DNA of 64,000 nucleotides from CAVVSD01 sp963837655 (lineage in GTDB: Bacteria; Actinomycetota; Thermoleophilia; Solirubrobacterales; Solirubrobacteraceae). The notes under the pieces were generated by a model. It worked only from the letters and a program-made list of their open reading frames with translations, searched no databases and was not told where the DNA came from. The stretch lies in contig CAWIOK010000005.1 in assembly GCA_963837655.1 (NCBI GenBank), positions 248,001 to 312,000 on the forward strand, written 5' to 3'. Both the position numbers and the translations under genes were made by a program. Numbering within the stretch: the first letter of the stretch is position 1; each line of letters starts with the position of its first letter. Shown one piece after another: positions 16,248 to 26,187 of the stretch.

Positions 16248-16565
16248 TTGCCTGACGTCATCGACATCTGCCCGCTCGAAGAGCTTCCTCCCGGCGCACG
16301 ACGCCTGGTGGAATGGGAGGACCTCGAGATCGGGGTCTTCAACTGCGGGGGCGAGATCGTCGCGATCGAGGATCGCTGCTCGCACGACAACGGGTCGCTC
16401 GCCGATGGCGAGCTGGACCAGGAGAGCTGCAGGGTCGAGTGCCCGCGGCACGGCTCCTGGTTCGATCTGCACACCGGGAAGCCGCTGAACCTTCCTGCCT
16501 ACGTTCCAATCGACACTTTCCCCGTCCGCGTCGAGGGCGGTCTCATCAAGCTGGAGGTGGAGTAG
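16248..16565 (+). CDS. Rieske-type [2Fe-2S] ferredoxin of the suf cluster
   Basis: A 105-residue Rieske protein like the ferredoxin subunits of non-haem iron oxygenases. The cluster ligands are Cys44-X-His46 (RCSHDN) and Cys65-X2-His68 (CPRHGSW). It is soluble, with no membrane anchor, and lies 4 bases before sufB, an arrangement common in actinobacterial suf operons, where it may act as electron donor or as client. The TTG start is chosen for its AAGGA ribosome site 6 bases upstream; an in-frame GTG at 16233 is the alternative. Confidence 0.88.
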   Translation: MPDVIDICPLEELPPGARRLVEWEDLEIGVFNCGGEIVAIEDRCSHDNGSLADGELDQESCRVECPRHGSWFDLHTGKPLNLPAYVPIDTFPVRVEGGLIKLEVE

Positions 16566-16569
16566 CACC

Positions 16570-17995
<1,426 letters not shown>

Positions 17996-18003
<8 letters not shown>

Positions 18004-19192
18004 TACCGCAGCGACCGCCTGGCGCGACCTCCCGCTGCCCGACTTCAAGGGGCAGCCGGGCTGGGAGTTCACCGAGCTGCGCAAGTTCGACCTCGCGTCG
18101 TTCCCTGCGCCGTCGGGCGGCGATCTCTCCGCAACAGCCGAGCCGGTGTTCTCGCCACCGGGCCTCGAGCTGCGCCAGGTCGACGCGAGCTGGACCCCCG
18201 TGAACGTCGCACCGGATGGGCCCCTGGTCATGCCGCTGTCGCAGGCGGTCGAGACGCACGGTGACCTCGTGGAGGCCCACCTGGGCTCGGTCGTCACCAC
18301 GACCGACGACCCCTTCGTCGCGCGCAACGCGGCGGAGTGGGAGGGCGGAGCGTTCGTCTATGTCCCGCGCAACACGCGCCTGGACGCCCCCGTGCTGCTC
18401 ACCGCGATCCAGGCCCAGCAGGGCACCGCCATGAGCTGGCGCGTGCTGATCGTCCTCGAGGAGGGCGCGGAGGCCGAGGTCTGGGAGCAGGAGCTCTCGT
18501 CGGCCGACGGCCTGTTCAACACCGTCGTCGAGCTCGTCGTCGGGCAGAACGCCAACCTGCGCTTCGTCTCGGCCCAGGGTCTCGACGAGAAGTCCTGGGT
18601 CTTCGGCGCGCAGCGCGCCAGGGTGGCCCGCGACGCACAGCTCGACTGGGTCACGCTGGGCTTCGGCGCCGCCAACGGCAAGGTGTTCCAGAACACGATC
18701 CTCGACGGCGAGGGCGCGAGCGGCAAGGTGACCGGCGCGTACGCGGTGCGCAACCGCCAGCACCTGGACTTCGACACGACGCAGGAGCACGCGGCGGCGA
18801 ACACGACGTCCGACCTCGCGTTCCGCGGCATCCTGGCCGGCCGCTCCAGCGCCGTCTGGCGCGGGATGATCAAGGTCGACCCGGGCGCGCAGCAGACCGA
18901 TGCGTTCCAGGAGTCGCGCAACCTGCTGGTCTCCAAGAAGGCCCACGCGGATGCGATCCCGGGCCTGGAGATCCTCGCCAACGACGTGCGCTGCACGCAC
19001 GCCGCGGCCATCGCCCAGGTCGATCCCGAGCAGGTCTACTACCTGCGCTCCCGCGGTCTACGCGAGGAGGCAGCCCAGCGGCTCGTGATCGAGGGGTTCA
19101 TGTCCGAGCTCATCGAGCGCTTCGAGGAGGGCGACGTCCGCGACGCGCTCGCAGCGGCGATCGACCGCCGGCTGGAAGCTGTCCTCGGCTAG
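17996..19192 (+). CDS. sufD: SufD, SUF complex subunit
   Basis: A 398-residue SufD, the SufB paralogue that completes the SufBC2D scaffold. The C-terminal motif RGLREEAAQRLVIEGFMSEL and the GGAFVYVPRNTRL segment are diagnostic. The start codon is TTG at 17996, 8 bases inside sufB, with GGAGGG as ribosome site. A perfect hairpin follows the stop at once (19195-19213) and probably ends or punctuates the transcript. Confidence 0.95.
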
Positions 19193-19194
19193 TC

Positions 19195-19213
19195 GGGAGA
19201 ACGAAGTTCTCCC
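19195..19213 (+). terminator. Hairpin directly after sufD
   Basis: GGGAGAAC and GTTCTCCC are perfect 8-base arms around a GAA triloop, starting 2 bases after the sufD stop. There is no T-run after it, so it is either a T-less actinobacterial terminator or an RNA-stabilising stem between sufD and the next gene on the same strand. Confidence 0.5.
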
Positions 19214-19244
19214 AAGCGAGATCCTGAGGCCCTGCCGAAGGATC

Positions 19245-19832
19245 TTGCCGCTGCCGTGGTGGGCACCGCTGCTGGCGGTGCTCGTCGTCCTGGCGGTCAA
19301 CCCGCCGCTGGGACATCTGGACGCCGAGAAGCAGTTCGCGCTCACCGGACTGGTCGACTGGACCGGCCACATCGCGACCGGCGTCGTGCTGGTCGCGCTG
19401 CTGTGTCCACCGCGTCGGATGGCGGCTGCGATCATCGTCTTCTCGGTTGTGCTCGACGTCGATCACATCCCGCTGCAGCTGGGCTCGGACATCCTGACCG
19501 CGGGCACGCCGCGGCCCTACACGCACAGCCTGCTGACGATCGTGGTCGTGCTCGCCATCGCGGGGGCGACGCGGTCCCAGGTCGCCCTCGGCGCCGCCAT
19601 CGGCATCGCCGGGCATCTGCTTCGTGACGTCGGCACCGGCGACGGCGTGTCGCTGCTGTGGCCGCTGACCGACGCGGTGGCGTCGATCCCCTTCGCGCTC
19701 TACATCGGGATCCTCACCGGCCTCGCGGCGGTCGCGGCGCTGAGATCCGCGCCGGGAGGGGCGCCGCCGACCGCACACCGGACGCGGCTGCGATGGCCCA
19801 CGGCGCGTCGGGCCGCAGCCCGCGCGCCCTAG
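19245..19832 (+). CDS. Integral membrane metal-dependent hydrolase (YdjM-like)
   Basis: A 195-residue membrane protein with four to five hydrophobic segments and the conserved polar motifs of the YdjM/DUF457 family: DVDHIP near residue 73, YTHSLL near 93 and GHLLRD near 125, which are candidate metal ligands. The family is called membrane-bound metal-dependent hydrolase, with no well-defined substrate. The start is TTG at 19245 with AAGGA only 2 bases away, so the exact start is uncertain. The last 30 residues are basic and probably cytoplasmic. Confidence 0.75.
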   Translation: MPLPWWAPLLAVLVVLAVNPPLGHLDAEKQFALTGLVDWTGHIATGVVLVALLCPPRRMAAAIIVFSVVLDVDHIPLQLGSDILTAGTPRPYTHSLLTIVVVLAIAGATRSQVALGAAIGIAGHLLRDVGTGDGVSLLWPLTDAVASIPFALYIGILTGLAAVAALRSAPGGAPPTAHRTRLRWPTARRAAARAP

Positions 19833-19843
19833 TCTGGTCGGCC

Positions 19844-20980
19844 GTGGACGACCTCATCGCCCAGACGGCAGCACGGATCGCTGCGCGCGCGACGCGCGAG
19901 CTCGAGGCGCTCGTGGCGGTGTCCTCGCCGTCTGGCGACCTGGCCGGCGCGGAGGAGGCGGCCTCGATCGCCGCGGCGCTCGCACCCGACGACGCCCGGA
20001 TCGAGCGCGTGCCGTGCTCGTCGTCCGGCCACGCCGACGACCTCGTGCTGCGCGTGGACGGGACCGGCTCGCGGCGGCTGCTGCTCGTCGGGCACCTCGA
20101 CACCGTCATCGCCCACGACCAGCATCGCCCGCTCACACGAGACGGCGACAAGCTGCTGGGCTCGGGGACCGTCGACATGAAGGGCGGCGTCGTGCTGGCG
20201 CTGGGCGTCCTGCGTGCGCTCGCGGCACCCGACCGCCGCGCGAGCTTCGCGGAGGCGGCGCTGCTGCTCGTCCACGACGAGGAGTGGCGGATCGGCCACT
20301 TCCACCACGTCGATCGCTTCGCGGGATTCGACGCGTGCCTGTGCTTCGAGGCGGGCCAGCTGACATCCGACGGCGGCGACGCGGTCGTCGTCAAGCGCAA
20401 GGCCGCCGGCACGCTGCGGGTGCTCGCGCACGGCCGCTCGTCGCACTCCGGCTCCGCCCCCGACCAGGGACGCAACGCGCTGCTGGGCCTGGCCGCGGCC
20501 GCGCAGTCGGTGGCCGCGATGCACGACCCGCGCGGGGAACTGCGGCTGACCGCGGTCCCCACGATCCTGCGATCGGGCGACGCGTTCAACGTCGTCCCCG
20601 CTGCCGGCGAGCTGTTCTGCGACATGCGGGCCGACGACGCCGTCGCCTTCGACGCCGTCGTGGGCGCCGTGCCCGCAGAGGTCGGCGGCGTCACGCTCGA
20701 GCCGTCGGTCCTACGGCTGTGGCCGGGGATGGATGCGCGCGACGCGTCGGCCGGGCTGCTCGCCGCTGCCGGCGAGCGCCTGGGCCGCAGCATCACCGGC
20801 ATGGACCGGGGAGGGGCGAGCGACGCGAGCCACTTCGCGAGCGCGATCCCGATGACCGTCGACGGGCTGGGCCCACGCGGCGGCGGCGCTCACGCGCCCG
20901 GCGAGTTCGTGCTCGAGCCGTCGCTGCGATCGAGGGCCGAGGTCGCCCTCGCGATCGCCGACGCCGCGCTCGACGGCTGA
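19844..20980 (+). CDS. M20 family metallopeptidase/deacylase
   Basis: A 378-residue cytoplasmic zinc-dependent hydrolase of the M20 (DapE/ArgE/carboxypeptidase G2) family. The metal-binding motifs are visible: GHLDTV near residue 83, GSGTVDMKGG near 105, HDEEW near 142 and the late H in GGGAHAPGEF. The dimerisation insert lies near 180-290. The natural substrate, an N-acyl amino acid or dipeptide, cannot be assigned. TAGTCT at 19830-19835 ends 8 bases before the GTG, consistent with leaderless transcription from within the end of the preceding gene. Confidence 0.88.
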   Translation: MDDLIAQTAARIAARATRELEALVAVSSPSGDLAGAEEAASIAAALAPDDARIERVPCSSSGHADDLVLRVDGTGSRRLLLVGHLDTVIAHDQHRPLTRDGDKLLGSGTVDMKGGVVLALGVLRALAAPDRRASFAEAALLLVHDEEWRIGHFHHVDRFAGFDACLCFEAGQLTSDGGDAVVVKRKAAGTLRVLAHGRSSHSGSAPDQGRNALLGLAAAAQSVAAMHDPRGELRLTAVPTILRSGDAFNVVPAAGELFCDMRADDAVAFDAVVGAVPAEVGGVTLEPSVLRLWPGMDARDASAGLLAAAGERLGRSITGMDRGGASDASHFASAIPMTVDGLGPRGGGAHAPGEFVLEPSLRSRAEVALAIADAALDG

Positions 20981-21049
20981 GCGCCAACGCGCCAAGCGGC
21001 TCGCGCGCGACCCGAACACCGCATCGATCGTCCTCCTCGCGCGCTACTG

Positions 21050-21214
21050 TCGCCGACGACGTTGAACCAAGCCGAGTCCTCGCCCGTGCGCGGGAGGGGA
21101 ACGGGGGACCCATCGGCCACACGTGTGGCCTGGGGCGAATCGCCGGTGATCTCCGGCGTAGCGCTGCTCTTTCAGTGCGAGCCCGTCAGCTAACCCCGTA
21201 GGCGACCGAAAGAG
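21050..21214 (+). ncRNA. Cyclic-di-AMP riboswitch (ydaO/yuaA class)
   Basis: The leader of the NlpC/P60 gene carries the conserved ydaO-class blocks in order: GCCGAGTCCTCG at 21071, GGGGGACCCA near 21104, GGGGCGAAT near 21132, GAGCCCGTCAGCTAACCCCG near 21178-21197 and CCGAAAGAG at 21206. GTCGCC at 21049 and GGCGAC at 21201 can close the outer stem. This class binds c-di-AMP and in actinobacteria usually switches off wall hydrolase genes, which is what follows here. The 5' boundary is uncertain because TACTGT at 21045-21050 could be the -10 box. Confidence 0.9.
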
Positions 21215-21230
21215 AAAAGGACCCGCCGAC

Positions 21231-21986
21231 GTGCGTACGCCGCTGTCCCGCCGAGCCTCCGTGCTCCTGTTCCTGACCCTGCTCGGGTTCGCCGCAGTCC
21301 CCGCCGCCGCGCAGGCCAAGCTCGGAGATCGGGCGCCGCTGCGAAGCGGTATGCACGGCCAGGACATCCGCGTCCTGCAGGACTACCTCACAAAGGCCGG
21401 CTACGACACGGACGTCGACGGTCAGTTCGGCAAGGGGACGCGGGCCTCGGTGAAGAAGTTCGAAGCGGCCGCCTCGCTGAAGGCCAACGGCGTCATGAAC
21501 GCGGCCGACATCGCGGCGCTGCGCCACGCCGTCGACGGCGCCACCGCCACGCTGCGCTCGGCGTCGGTGGCGCCGACCGGCAAGGCCACGATCGGCGACG
21601 ACGGCAAGGCGATCGCACCTGCCGACGCGCCGCCCCAGGTGCAGCAGATCATCGCGGCCGGCAACGAGATCGCGGGCCTGCCGTACAAGTACGGCGGCGG
21701 CCACGGCGACTTCGAGGACACGGGCTACGACTGCTCGGGCTCGGTGTCCTACGCGCTGCACGGCGCCGGCCTTCTCGATGACGCGATGCCGTCCGGCGCG
21801 TTCGAGGACTGGGGCGCCGATGGTCCCGGAGCGTGGGTGACGATCTACGCCAACGGCGGGCACATGTACATGACCGTCGCGGGACTGCGCTTCGACACGA
21901 GCGCGCGGCGCTCGGTGGGCGGGCGCTGGACGACGAAGTCGCGGCCCTCCAGCGGCTACACGGTCCGGCACCCGGAAGGTCTGTGA
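21231..21986 (+). CDS. Secreted peptidoglycan-binding NlpC/P60-like hydrolase
   Basis: A 251-residue exported protein. Residues 1-30 are a signal peptide. Residues about 35-100 form a PG_binding_1 domain (LRSGMHGQDIRVLQDYL ... GQFGKGTRASVKKF). Residues about 140-250 form an NlpC/P60-type cysteine peptidase domain with candidate catalytic Cys168 (GYDCSGSVSYAL) and His211 (NGGHMYMT). It probably cleaves peptide stems of peptidoglycan. The c-di-AMP riboswitch ends 16 bases before the GTG, and AAAGG lies 9-10 bases upstream of it. The stop overlaps a GTG (21983) that may start the next gene. Confidence 0.9.
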   Translation: MRTPLSRRASVLLFLTLLGFAAVPAAAQAKLGDRAPLRSGMHGQDIRVLQDYLTKAGYDTDVDGQFGKGTRASVKKFEAAASLKANGVMNAADIAALRHAVDGATATLRSASVAPTGKATIGDDGKAIAPADAPPQVQQIIAAGNEIAGLPYKYGGGHGDFEDTGYDCSGSVSYALHGAGLLDDAMPSGAFEDWGADGPGAWVTIYANGGHMYMTVAGLRFDTSARRSVGGRWTTKSRPSSGYTVRHPEGL

Positions 21987-22055
21987 ACGGCTTCGCCGCG
22001 TTGGCAGGCGTCGCAGGGCGAGCACGCCGGCGGGCGATGGATCACCGCGGCGCTC

Positions 22056-22583
22056 GTGGTGCTCGGCCTCGGACGGCTGGCCGGAGCGCCGGCCGCGCAC
22101 GGGCAGTCTGCCGCCGACCTCTGCGCGTCGGCAAAGCCGGGGACGCAGTGCCAGCCGGGGAACGACCGCCAGACCCCGGGCGGCGGCGAGAAGGCCAGCC
22201 ACGAGGGCTGGCCTGCGATCAGCGGCGTCTTCTGGAAGGTCCTGGACGGCCAGCATCTCTTCGTCGGAGGGCCGCTGAGCGACGAGCTGCTCGGCCACCA
22301 CGGCAGCGACGTCATCCGCGGCGGGGCAGGCGCCGACGTCATCTGGGGCGACTGGGACCCCGTCGGCAACGGGGCCGGCCAGCGCGACCGGCTCTCCGGC
22401 GGCGCCGGCGACGACTGGATCTACACGAGCCACGGGACCAACACGGTGCGCGGCGGCAGCGGCGACGACGTCATCTGGGCCTTCTACGGCAAGGGCACCG
22501 TCGACTGCGGGCCGGGCTACGACAGGGTCCGCAAGCGCTCCAGCAACCGCTACCACTTCAAGAACTGCGAAGCGACGCTGTAA
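22056..22583 (+). CDS. Exported RTX-like (hemolysin-type calcium-binding repeat) protein
   Basis: A protein with several GGxGxD-type nonapeptide turns between residues 70 and 150 (IRGGAGADVIWGD, LSGGAGDDWIY, VRGGSGDDVIW), the calcium-binding beta-roll signature, and a C-terminal Cys pair. Read from GTG 22056 the N-terminus (VVLGLGRLAGAPAAHG) is a signal peptide without its basic end. That missing end, Arg-rich and starting at GTG 21983 with a 4-base overlap to the preceding stop, lies in another frame, and one extra base within GGG at 22032-22034 would explain the break. It probably shares the riboswitch-controlled transcript. Confidence 0.65.
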   Translation: MVLGLGRLAGAPAAHGQSAADLCASAKPGTQCQPGNDRQTPGGGEKASHEGWPAISGVFWKVLDGQHLFVGGPLSDELLGHHGSDVIRGGAGADVIWGDWDPVGNGAGQRDRLSGGAGDDWIYTSHGTNTVRGGSGDDVIWAFYGKGTVDCGPGYDRVRKRSSNRYHFKNCEATL

Positions 22584-22611
22584 CGCTCACCCCCGAAGTA
22601 CCTTGGAAGGG

Positions 22612-23331
22612 GTGTCCGCGCTCCCGCGCCGCCCACTGACCCCCGACGAGGAGCTCATCGCCGCCGACGAGCCGTCGGTGCGCAGCCTCGTCACCGACGA
22701 CGACCGTGTCGAGCGCATGCGCGGCGAGCTCTCCATGGGGTTCGAGCGGATGCGCGACGTCGGCCCCGCGGTGTCGGTCTTCGGCTCCGCGCGCACCCCG
22801 CCGGGCACGCCCGAGTACGCGCTCGGCGTCGAGCTGGGACGCAAGCTGGGCGAGGCGGGCTTCGCGGTCATCACCGGCGGCGGGCCGGGCGCGATGGAGG
22901 CGGCCAACCGGGGCGCGCGGGTGGCGGGCGTCCCGAGCGTCGGCCTGGGCATCGACCTGCCCTTCGAGCAGTCGGTCAACGACTACGTCGACGTCCCGAT
23001 CCAGTTCCACTACTTCTTCACGCGGAAGATCATGTTCGTCCGCTATGCCAGCGCGTTCCTGGTGCTCCCCGGCGGCTTCGGGACGCTCGACGAGATGTTC
23101 GAGGCCGCCACGCTGATCCAGACCCGCAAGATCCGCCACTTCCCGATCATCCTCATCGGGACCGACTACTGGACCGGCCTGGTTGACTGGATGCGGGCGC
23201 GGATGCTCGCGGGCGGCAAGATCGCGCCCGGCGACATGAACCTCCTGCAGCTCACCGACGATCTCGGTGAGGCGGTCGCCCGCGCGCGCGACGCCGCGCA
23301 GGCGCAGGGCGTCCCGCCGACCCGTCAGTAG
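22612..23331 (+). CDS. LOG family / TIGR00730 Rossmann-fold protein
   Basis: A 239-residue LOG-like protein. The two family motifs are intact: GGGPGAMEAANRGA near residue 86 and PGGFGTLDE near 152. Family members hydrolyse nucleoside 5'-monophosphates to free base and ribose phosphate, including cytokinin ribotides. GTG at 22612 is favoured over TTG at 22603 because TACCTT (22599-22604) overlaps that TTG and ends 7 bases before the GTG, the spacing seen upstream of several genes here. Its 3' end overlaps the convergent RNase H gene by 7 bases. Confidence 0.88.
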   Translation: MSALPRRPLTPDEELIAADEPSVRSLVTDDDRVERMRGELSMGFERMRDVGPAVSVFGSARTPPGTPEYALGVELGRKLGEAGFAVITGGGPGAMEAANRGARVAGVPSVGLGIDLPFEQSVNDYVDVPIQFHYFFTRKIMFVRYASAFLVLPGGFGTLDEMFEAATLIQTRKIRHFPIILIGTDYWTGLVDWMRARMLAGGKIAPGDMNLLQLTDDLGEAVARARDAAQAQGVPPTRQ

Positions 23332-23816
23332 GCCGCCGCGGCGGCGACCGCGAGCTCGTCCGCACGCTCGTTGAGCTGCGTTCCGACGTGACCGCGGACC
23401 CAGTGCCAGCGCACGGCGAGATGGCGTGCCGCCTCGGCCTCGAGCGCGATCCAGACCTCGCGGTTCTTCACCGGCTCGCCGCCGGCGGTCTTCCAGCCCT
23501 TGCGCCGCCAGCCGTGGATCCACGACGTGATGCCGTCGTGCAGATACCGCGAGTCGGTGACCACGCAGACGCGTGAGCCGTCCGGCAGCGCCCGGAGGCC
23601 CTCGAGGGCGGCCGTCATCTCCATGACGTTGTTCGTCGTGTGGGGCAGGCCGCCGGAGAGCTCACGGACGTCCTCGCCCACGATGAGCGCGGCCCAGCCG
23701 CCGGGGCCGGGGTTCTTGCGGCAGGCCCCGTCGGTCCAGACGAGCAGCTCACCGTCCGCGGCAACGGGCATGTCGCCGGGCAGCGAGGCGGAGCGGCGGC
23801 GGGTCGTGGAAGCCAT
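23325..23816 (-). CDS. rnhA: Ribonuclease HI
   Basis: A 163-residue RNase H that cuts the RNA strand of RNA-DNA hybrids. The acidic catalytic residues are present in WTDGACRKNPGPGGW, NVMEMTAALEGL, VTDSRYL and ERADELA. The ATG at 23816 gives the family N-terminus after a short basic leader; the longer frame above it overlaps the divergent response regulator. TATGGT at 23825-23830 on the minus strand ends 8 bases before the ATG, so the message is likely leaderless. Confidence 0.93.
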   Translation of the reverse strand: MASTTRRRSASLPGDMPVAADGELLVWTDGACRKNPGPGGWAALIVGEDVRELSGGLPHTTNNVMEMTAALEGLRALPDGSRVCVVTDSRYLHDGITSWIHGWRRKGWKTAGGEPVKNREVWIALEAEAARHLAVRWHWVRGHVGTQLNERADELAVAAAAAY

Positions 23817-23824
23817 CGGCCAGG

Positions 23825-23830
23825 ACCATA
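23825..23830 (-). promoter_or_regulatory. -10-like box before rnhA
   Basis: TATGGT on the minus strand ends 8 bases before the rnhA ATG. This would place the first transcribed base at or next to the start codon. No clear -35 hexamer is seen. Confidence 0.4.
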
Positions 23831-23869
23831 GAGCGCGAACCGGCGGCGTCATCTGCACAATGCTCCTGG

Positions 23870-24556
23870 ATGCAGGGTGCACGCATCCTGGTGGTCGACG
23901 ACGACGCGGACGTCCGCGGGCTCGTGCGTGAGCTGCTCGAGCGGGCCGGCGCGAGCGTCCGCGAGGCGGCCGACGGGCGCGAGGCGCTGCGCGTCCTGTA
24001 CGAGGTCCGGCCCGAGGTGATCGTCCTCGACGTGACGATGCCGGAGCTCGACGGGTGGCAGACCCTCGAGCGCATACGGGACCTGACCGCCGTGCCGGTC
24101 CTCATGCTCACGGCGCGGGACACGGAGCTGGAGAAGGTGCGCGGGCTGAAGGAGGGAGCGGACGACTACGTCACCAAGCCGTTCGGGCGCCAGGAGCTCC
24201 TCGCCCGGGTGGAGGCGCTGCTGCGCAGGTCGGCGGGCCGCGCCGATTGGGGCCCGGATCACGAGACCTACGGCGACGGGCTCGTGAGCGTCGACGTCGC
24301 GCGCGCGCAGGTGCGGGTGGACGACCGCGAGATCCAGCTGACGCCGATGGAGTTCCGCCTGCTGGTCACGTTCATGCGCAACCCCGGCCAGGTCCTGAGC
24401 CGCGACCAGCTCCTCGACCTCGTGTGGGGACACCCGGAGGCGGTCGAGCCCGGTCAGGTGAAGGTGACGGTGAGCTACCTGCGAGCCAAGCTCGGCGACC
24501 AGGCCGGGCTGATCGAGACGGTGCGGGGGTTCGGGTACCGGTGGCGTTCGCCGTGA
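23870..24556 (+). CDS. OmpR/PhoB-type response regulator
   Basis: A 228-residue two-component response regulator. The receiver domain (residues 4-118) has the acidic pocket Asp10-Asp12, the phosphoacceptor Asp54 (VLDVTMPELDGW) and the conserved lysine near 104 (DDYVTKPFG). The winged helix DNA-binding domain covers about 132-226 (LTPMEFRLLVTFMRNPGQVLSR ... VRGFGYRW). The partner is probably the convergent histidine kinase 140 bases downstream. CACAAT ends 8 bases before the ATG. Confidence 0.93.
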   Translation: MQGARILVVDDDADVRGLVRELLERAGASVREAADGREALRVLYEVRPEVIVLDVTMPELDGWQTLERIRDLTAVPVLMLTARDTELEKVRGLKEGADDYVTKPFGRQELLARVEALLRRSAGRADWGPDHETYGDGLVSVDVARAQVRVDDREIQLTPMEFRLLVTFMRNPGQVLSRDQLLDLVWGHPEAVEPGQVKVTVSYLRAKLGDQAGLIETVRGFGYRWRSP

Positions 24557-24567
24557 TGGGGTGGCCG

Positions 24568-24582
24568 GACGGCGACGCCGTC
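24568..24582. terminator. Possible bidirectional hairpin between response regulator and kinase
   Basis: GACGGC-GAC-GCCGTC is a perfect stem with a triloop 11 bases after the regulator stop, flanked by CCG and CCGG that could lengthen the stem. It lies in the 140-base gap between two convergent genes. There is no T-run, so the call is weak. The rest of the gap holds nothing I recognise. Confidence 0.3.
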
Positions 24583-24696
24583 GATCCGGCGATCGAGCGA
24601 GGCCGCGAGGCCGTCGCCTCGGCGGGTCGTTCGAGTCGACCCCGCGGCGGCGCTGCTCGCTGTCGAGCACGATCTGACGCCGCGCCGCCGTCTGCG

Positions 24697-26187
24697 TCAC
24701 TCGGTGGCAGTCCGCCCGCGCTCCTCGCCGGCTGACTCCAGCGGCAGCGTCACCCGCATCGTCGTACCCGACCCGGGCGCGCCGAGCACCCCGACCTCGC
24801 CGCCGTGGCCGTCGACGATCGCCTTCACGACCGTCAGGCCCAGGCCTGCGCCGGGCACCGCCCGCTCGGCCGCGCCCGATGCGCGGGCGAAGCGGTCGAA
24901 GACCAGCGCCTGCTCCTCGACCGGGATGCCCGGGCCGTCGTCGGCGACCTCGACCACCGCGAACTCCCCGCGCTCGGCGACCGTGACCTGGATATGGCCG
25001 CCTTCGCCGGTGAACTTCACGGCGTTGGCGATGAGGTTGTCGAGCACCTGCGCGCAGCGGTCGCGGTCCCCCGTGAACGTCCGGACGGGCTCGGCGTCGA
25101 GTACGAGCGTCGACCCCGACCGCTCGGCCTCGGGCCGCGCGGCCTCGACGGCGTCGGAGGCGATCGCGCCGAGGTCGACCTCGGCGCGGGCGAGCTCCAG
25201 TCTGCCTGCCTCGAGCTGCGCGACGAACAGCAGGTCGCCGACGAGCCGCAGCATCCGGCGGGCGTTGCGCTCGACGACCTCGAGAAAGCGCCGGACGTCT
25301 GGCGAGAGCGGGTCGGAGCCGTCGAGGACGAGGTCGACGTACCCCACGATCGACGTCAGCGGGGTGCGCAGCTCGTGGGAGACGAGCGCGAGGACCTCAT
25401 CCTTCAGCCGCTCGGACTCGCGCTCGGCGCTCACGTCGCGCAGGACCACGATCCGCCCCGCGTCGGCGTTCCCGCCGTCGTCCAGAGGAGCGCTCCAGCG
25501 GGCGAGCAGTCTGCGAGTCCCCGCGGGTGTGAGCTCGTCGTGCTGCTCGAGCTCGGTGGCGCCCGGCGGCAGCTCGAGCGCGGGGACGCCGTCGGCGAGC
25601 AGCACGCGCATCGGTTCGTTCTGCACCAGGACGCGACCGTCCGGGCCGACCAGCGCGATCGCGTCCGGGGTCGCATCGAGGACCGCGCGGCCGAGGCGCG
25701 CCTCGCGCTCCGCGGCTTCGTCGACCTGCATCTGTGCGAGGCCCAGTGCCGTCGCGTCGGCCACCTGCTGCAGCCGCGCCAGCCGCTCGGCCTCGGAACC
25801 GTCGGGGATCGCGAGGCAGCCGAGCGCGGCGACGGCGAGCACCGACGTGCCCAGCCGCAGCGGCACGTGGATCTCATGGGCGACGGGCGTCGGCCCGGTC
25901 AGCCCGACCACCTGCAGGCCGCCGCCCGCGTGCGTGGCGGTCACGGCGCGCGACTCGGCCACGGCACGGCCGCTCAGGCCCTCGCCCGGCGTCACAGCCT
26001 CCGGCACCGCGCCTGCTGCGAGGCCGCGGGTCGCGAGCAGGACCAGGGGGCCGCCCTCCTCGCGCGCGCCCCAGAGCGCGCCGACCTCCGCGCCGGCGTC
26101 GTCGGCCAGCTCAGTCAGTACGCCGTCCGCCAGCGCCGTGCGAACGGGCTGCGCTGGGACGGCTCGTGCGGGGTAGTGTCCGGACAT
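24697..26187 (-). CDS. Soluble sensor histidine kinase (GAF-PAS-HisKA-HATPase)
   Basis: A 496-residue histidine kinase without membrane segments, so it probably senses a cytoplasmic signal. A GAF-like domain spans about residues 10-160, a PAS-like domain about 165-255, and the kinase core the rest: H-box LVSHELRTPLTS, N-box NLIANAVKFT, G1 DDGPGIP and G2 GAGLGLTV. The start at 26187 (SGHYPARAV) overlaps by 2 bases the ATG of the divergent ligase gene; in-frame ATGs at 26214 and 26211 would overlap it more. It is convergent with its likely regulator. Confidence 0.9.
   Translation of the reverse strand: MSGHYPARAVPAQPVRTALADGVLTELADDAGAEVGALWGAREEGGPLVLLATRGLAAGAVPEAVTPGEGLSGRAVAESRAVTATHAGGGLQVVGLTGPTPVAHEIHVPLRLGTSVLAVAALGCLAIPDGSEAERLARLQQVADATALGLAQMQVDEAAEREARLGRAVLDATPDAIALVGPDGRVLVQNEPMRVLLADGVPALELPPGATELEQHDELTPAGTRRLLARWSAPLDDGGNADAGRIVVLRDVSAERESERLKDEVLALVSHELRTPLTSIVGYVDLVLDGSDPLSPDVRRFLEVVERNARRMLRLVGDLLFVAQLEAGRLELARAEVDLGAIASDAVEAARPEAERSGSTLVLDAEPVRTFTGDRDRCAQVLDNLIANAVKFTGEGGHIQVTVAERGEFAVVEVADDGPGIPVEEQALVFDRFARASGAAERAVPGAGLGLTVVKAIVDGHGGEVGVLGAPGSGTTMRVTLPLESAGEERGRTATE
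26174..26179 (+). promoter_or_regulatory. -10-like box before the acyl-CoA ligase gene
   Basis: TAGTGT ends 6 bases before the ATG at 26186, so transcription would start at the start codon. The box overlaps the 10-base palindrome TGTCCGGACA (26177-26186), a possible operator, and lies within the first codons of the divergent kinase gene. Confidence 0.4.

Noticed and set aside
24557..24696. A short coding region between the response regulator and the histidine kinase
   Set aside because: The only open frame is the tail of a wrong-frame shadow of the regulator gene and has no start with a ribosome site.
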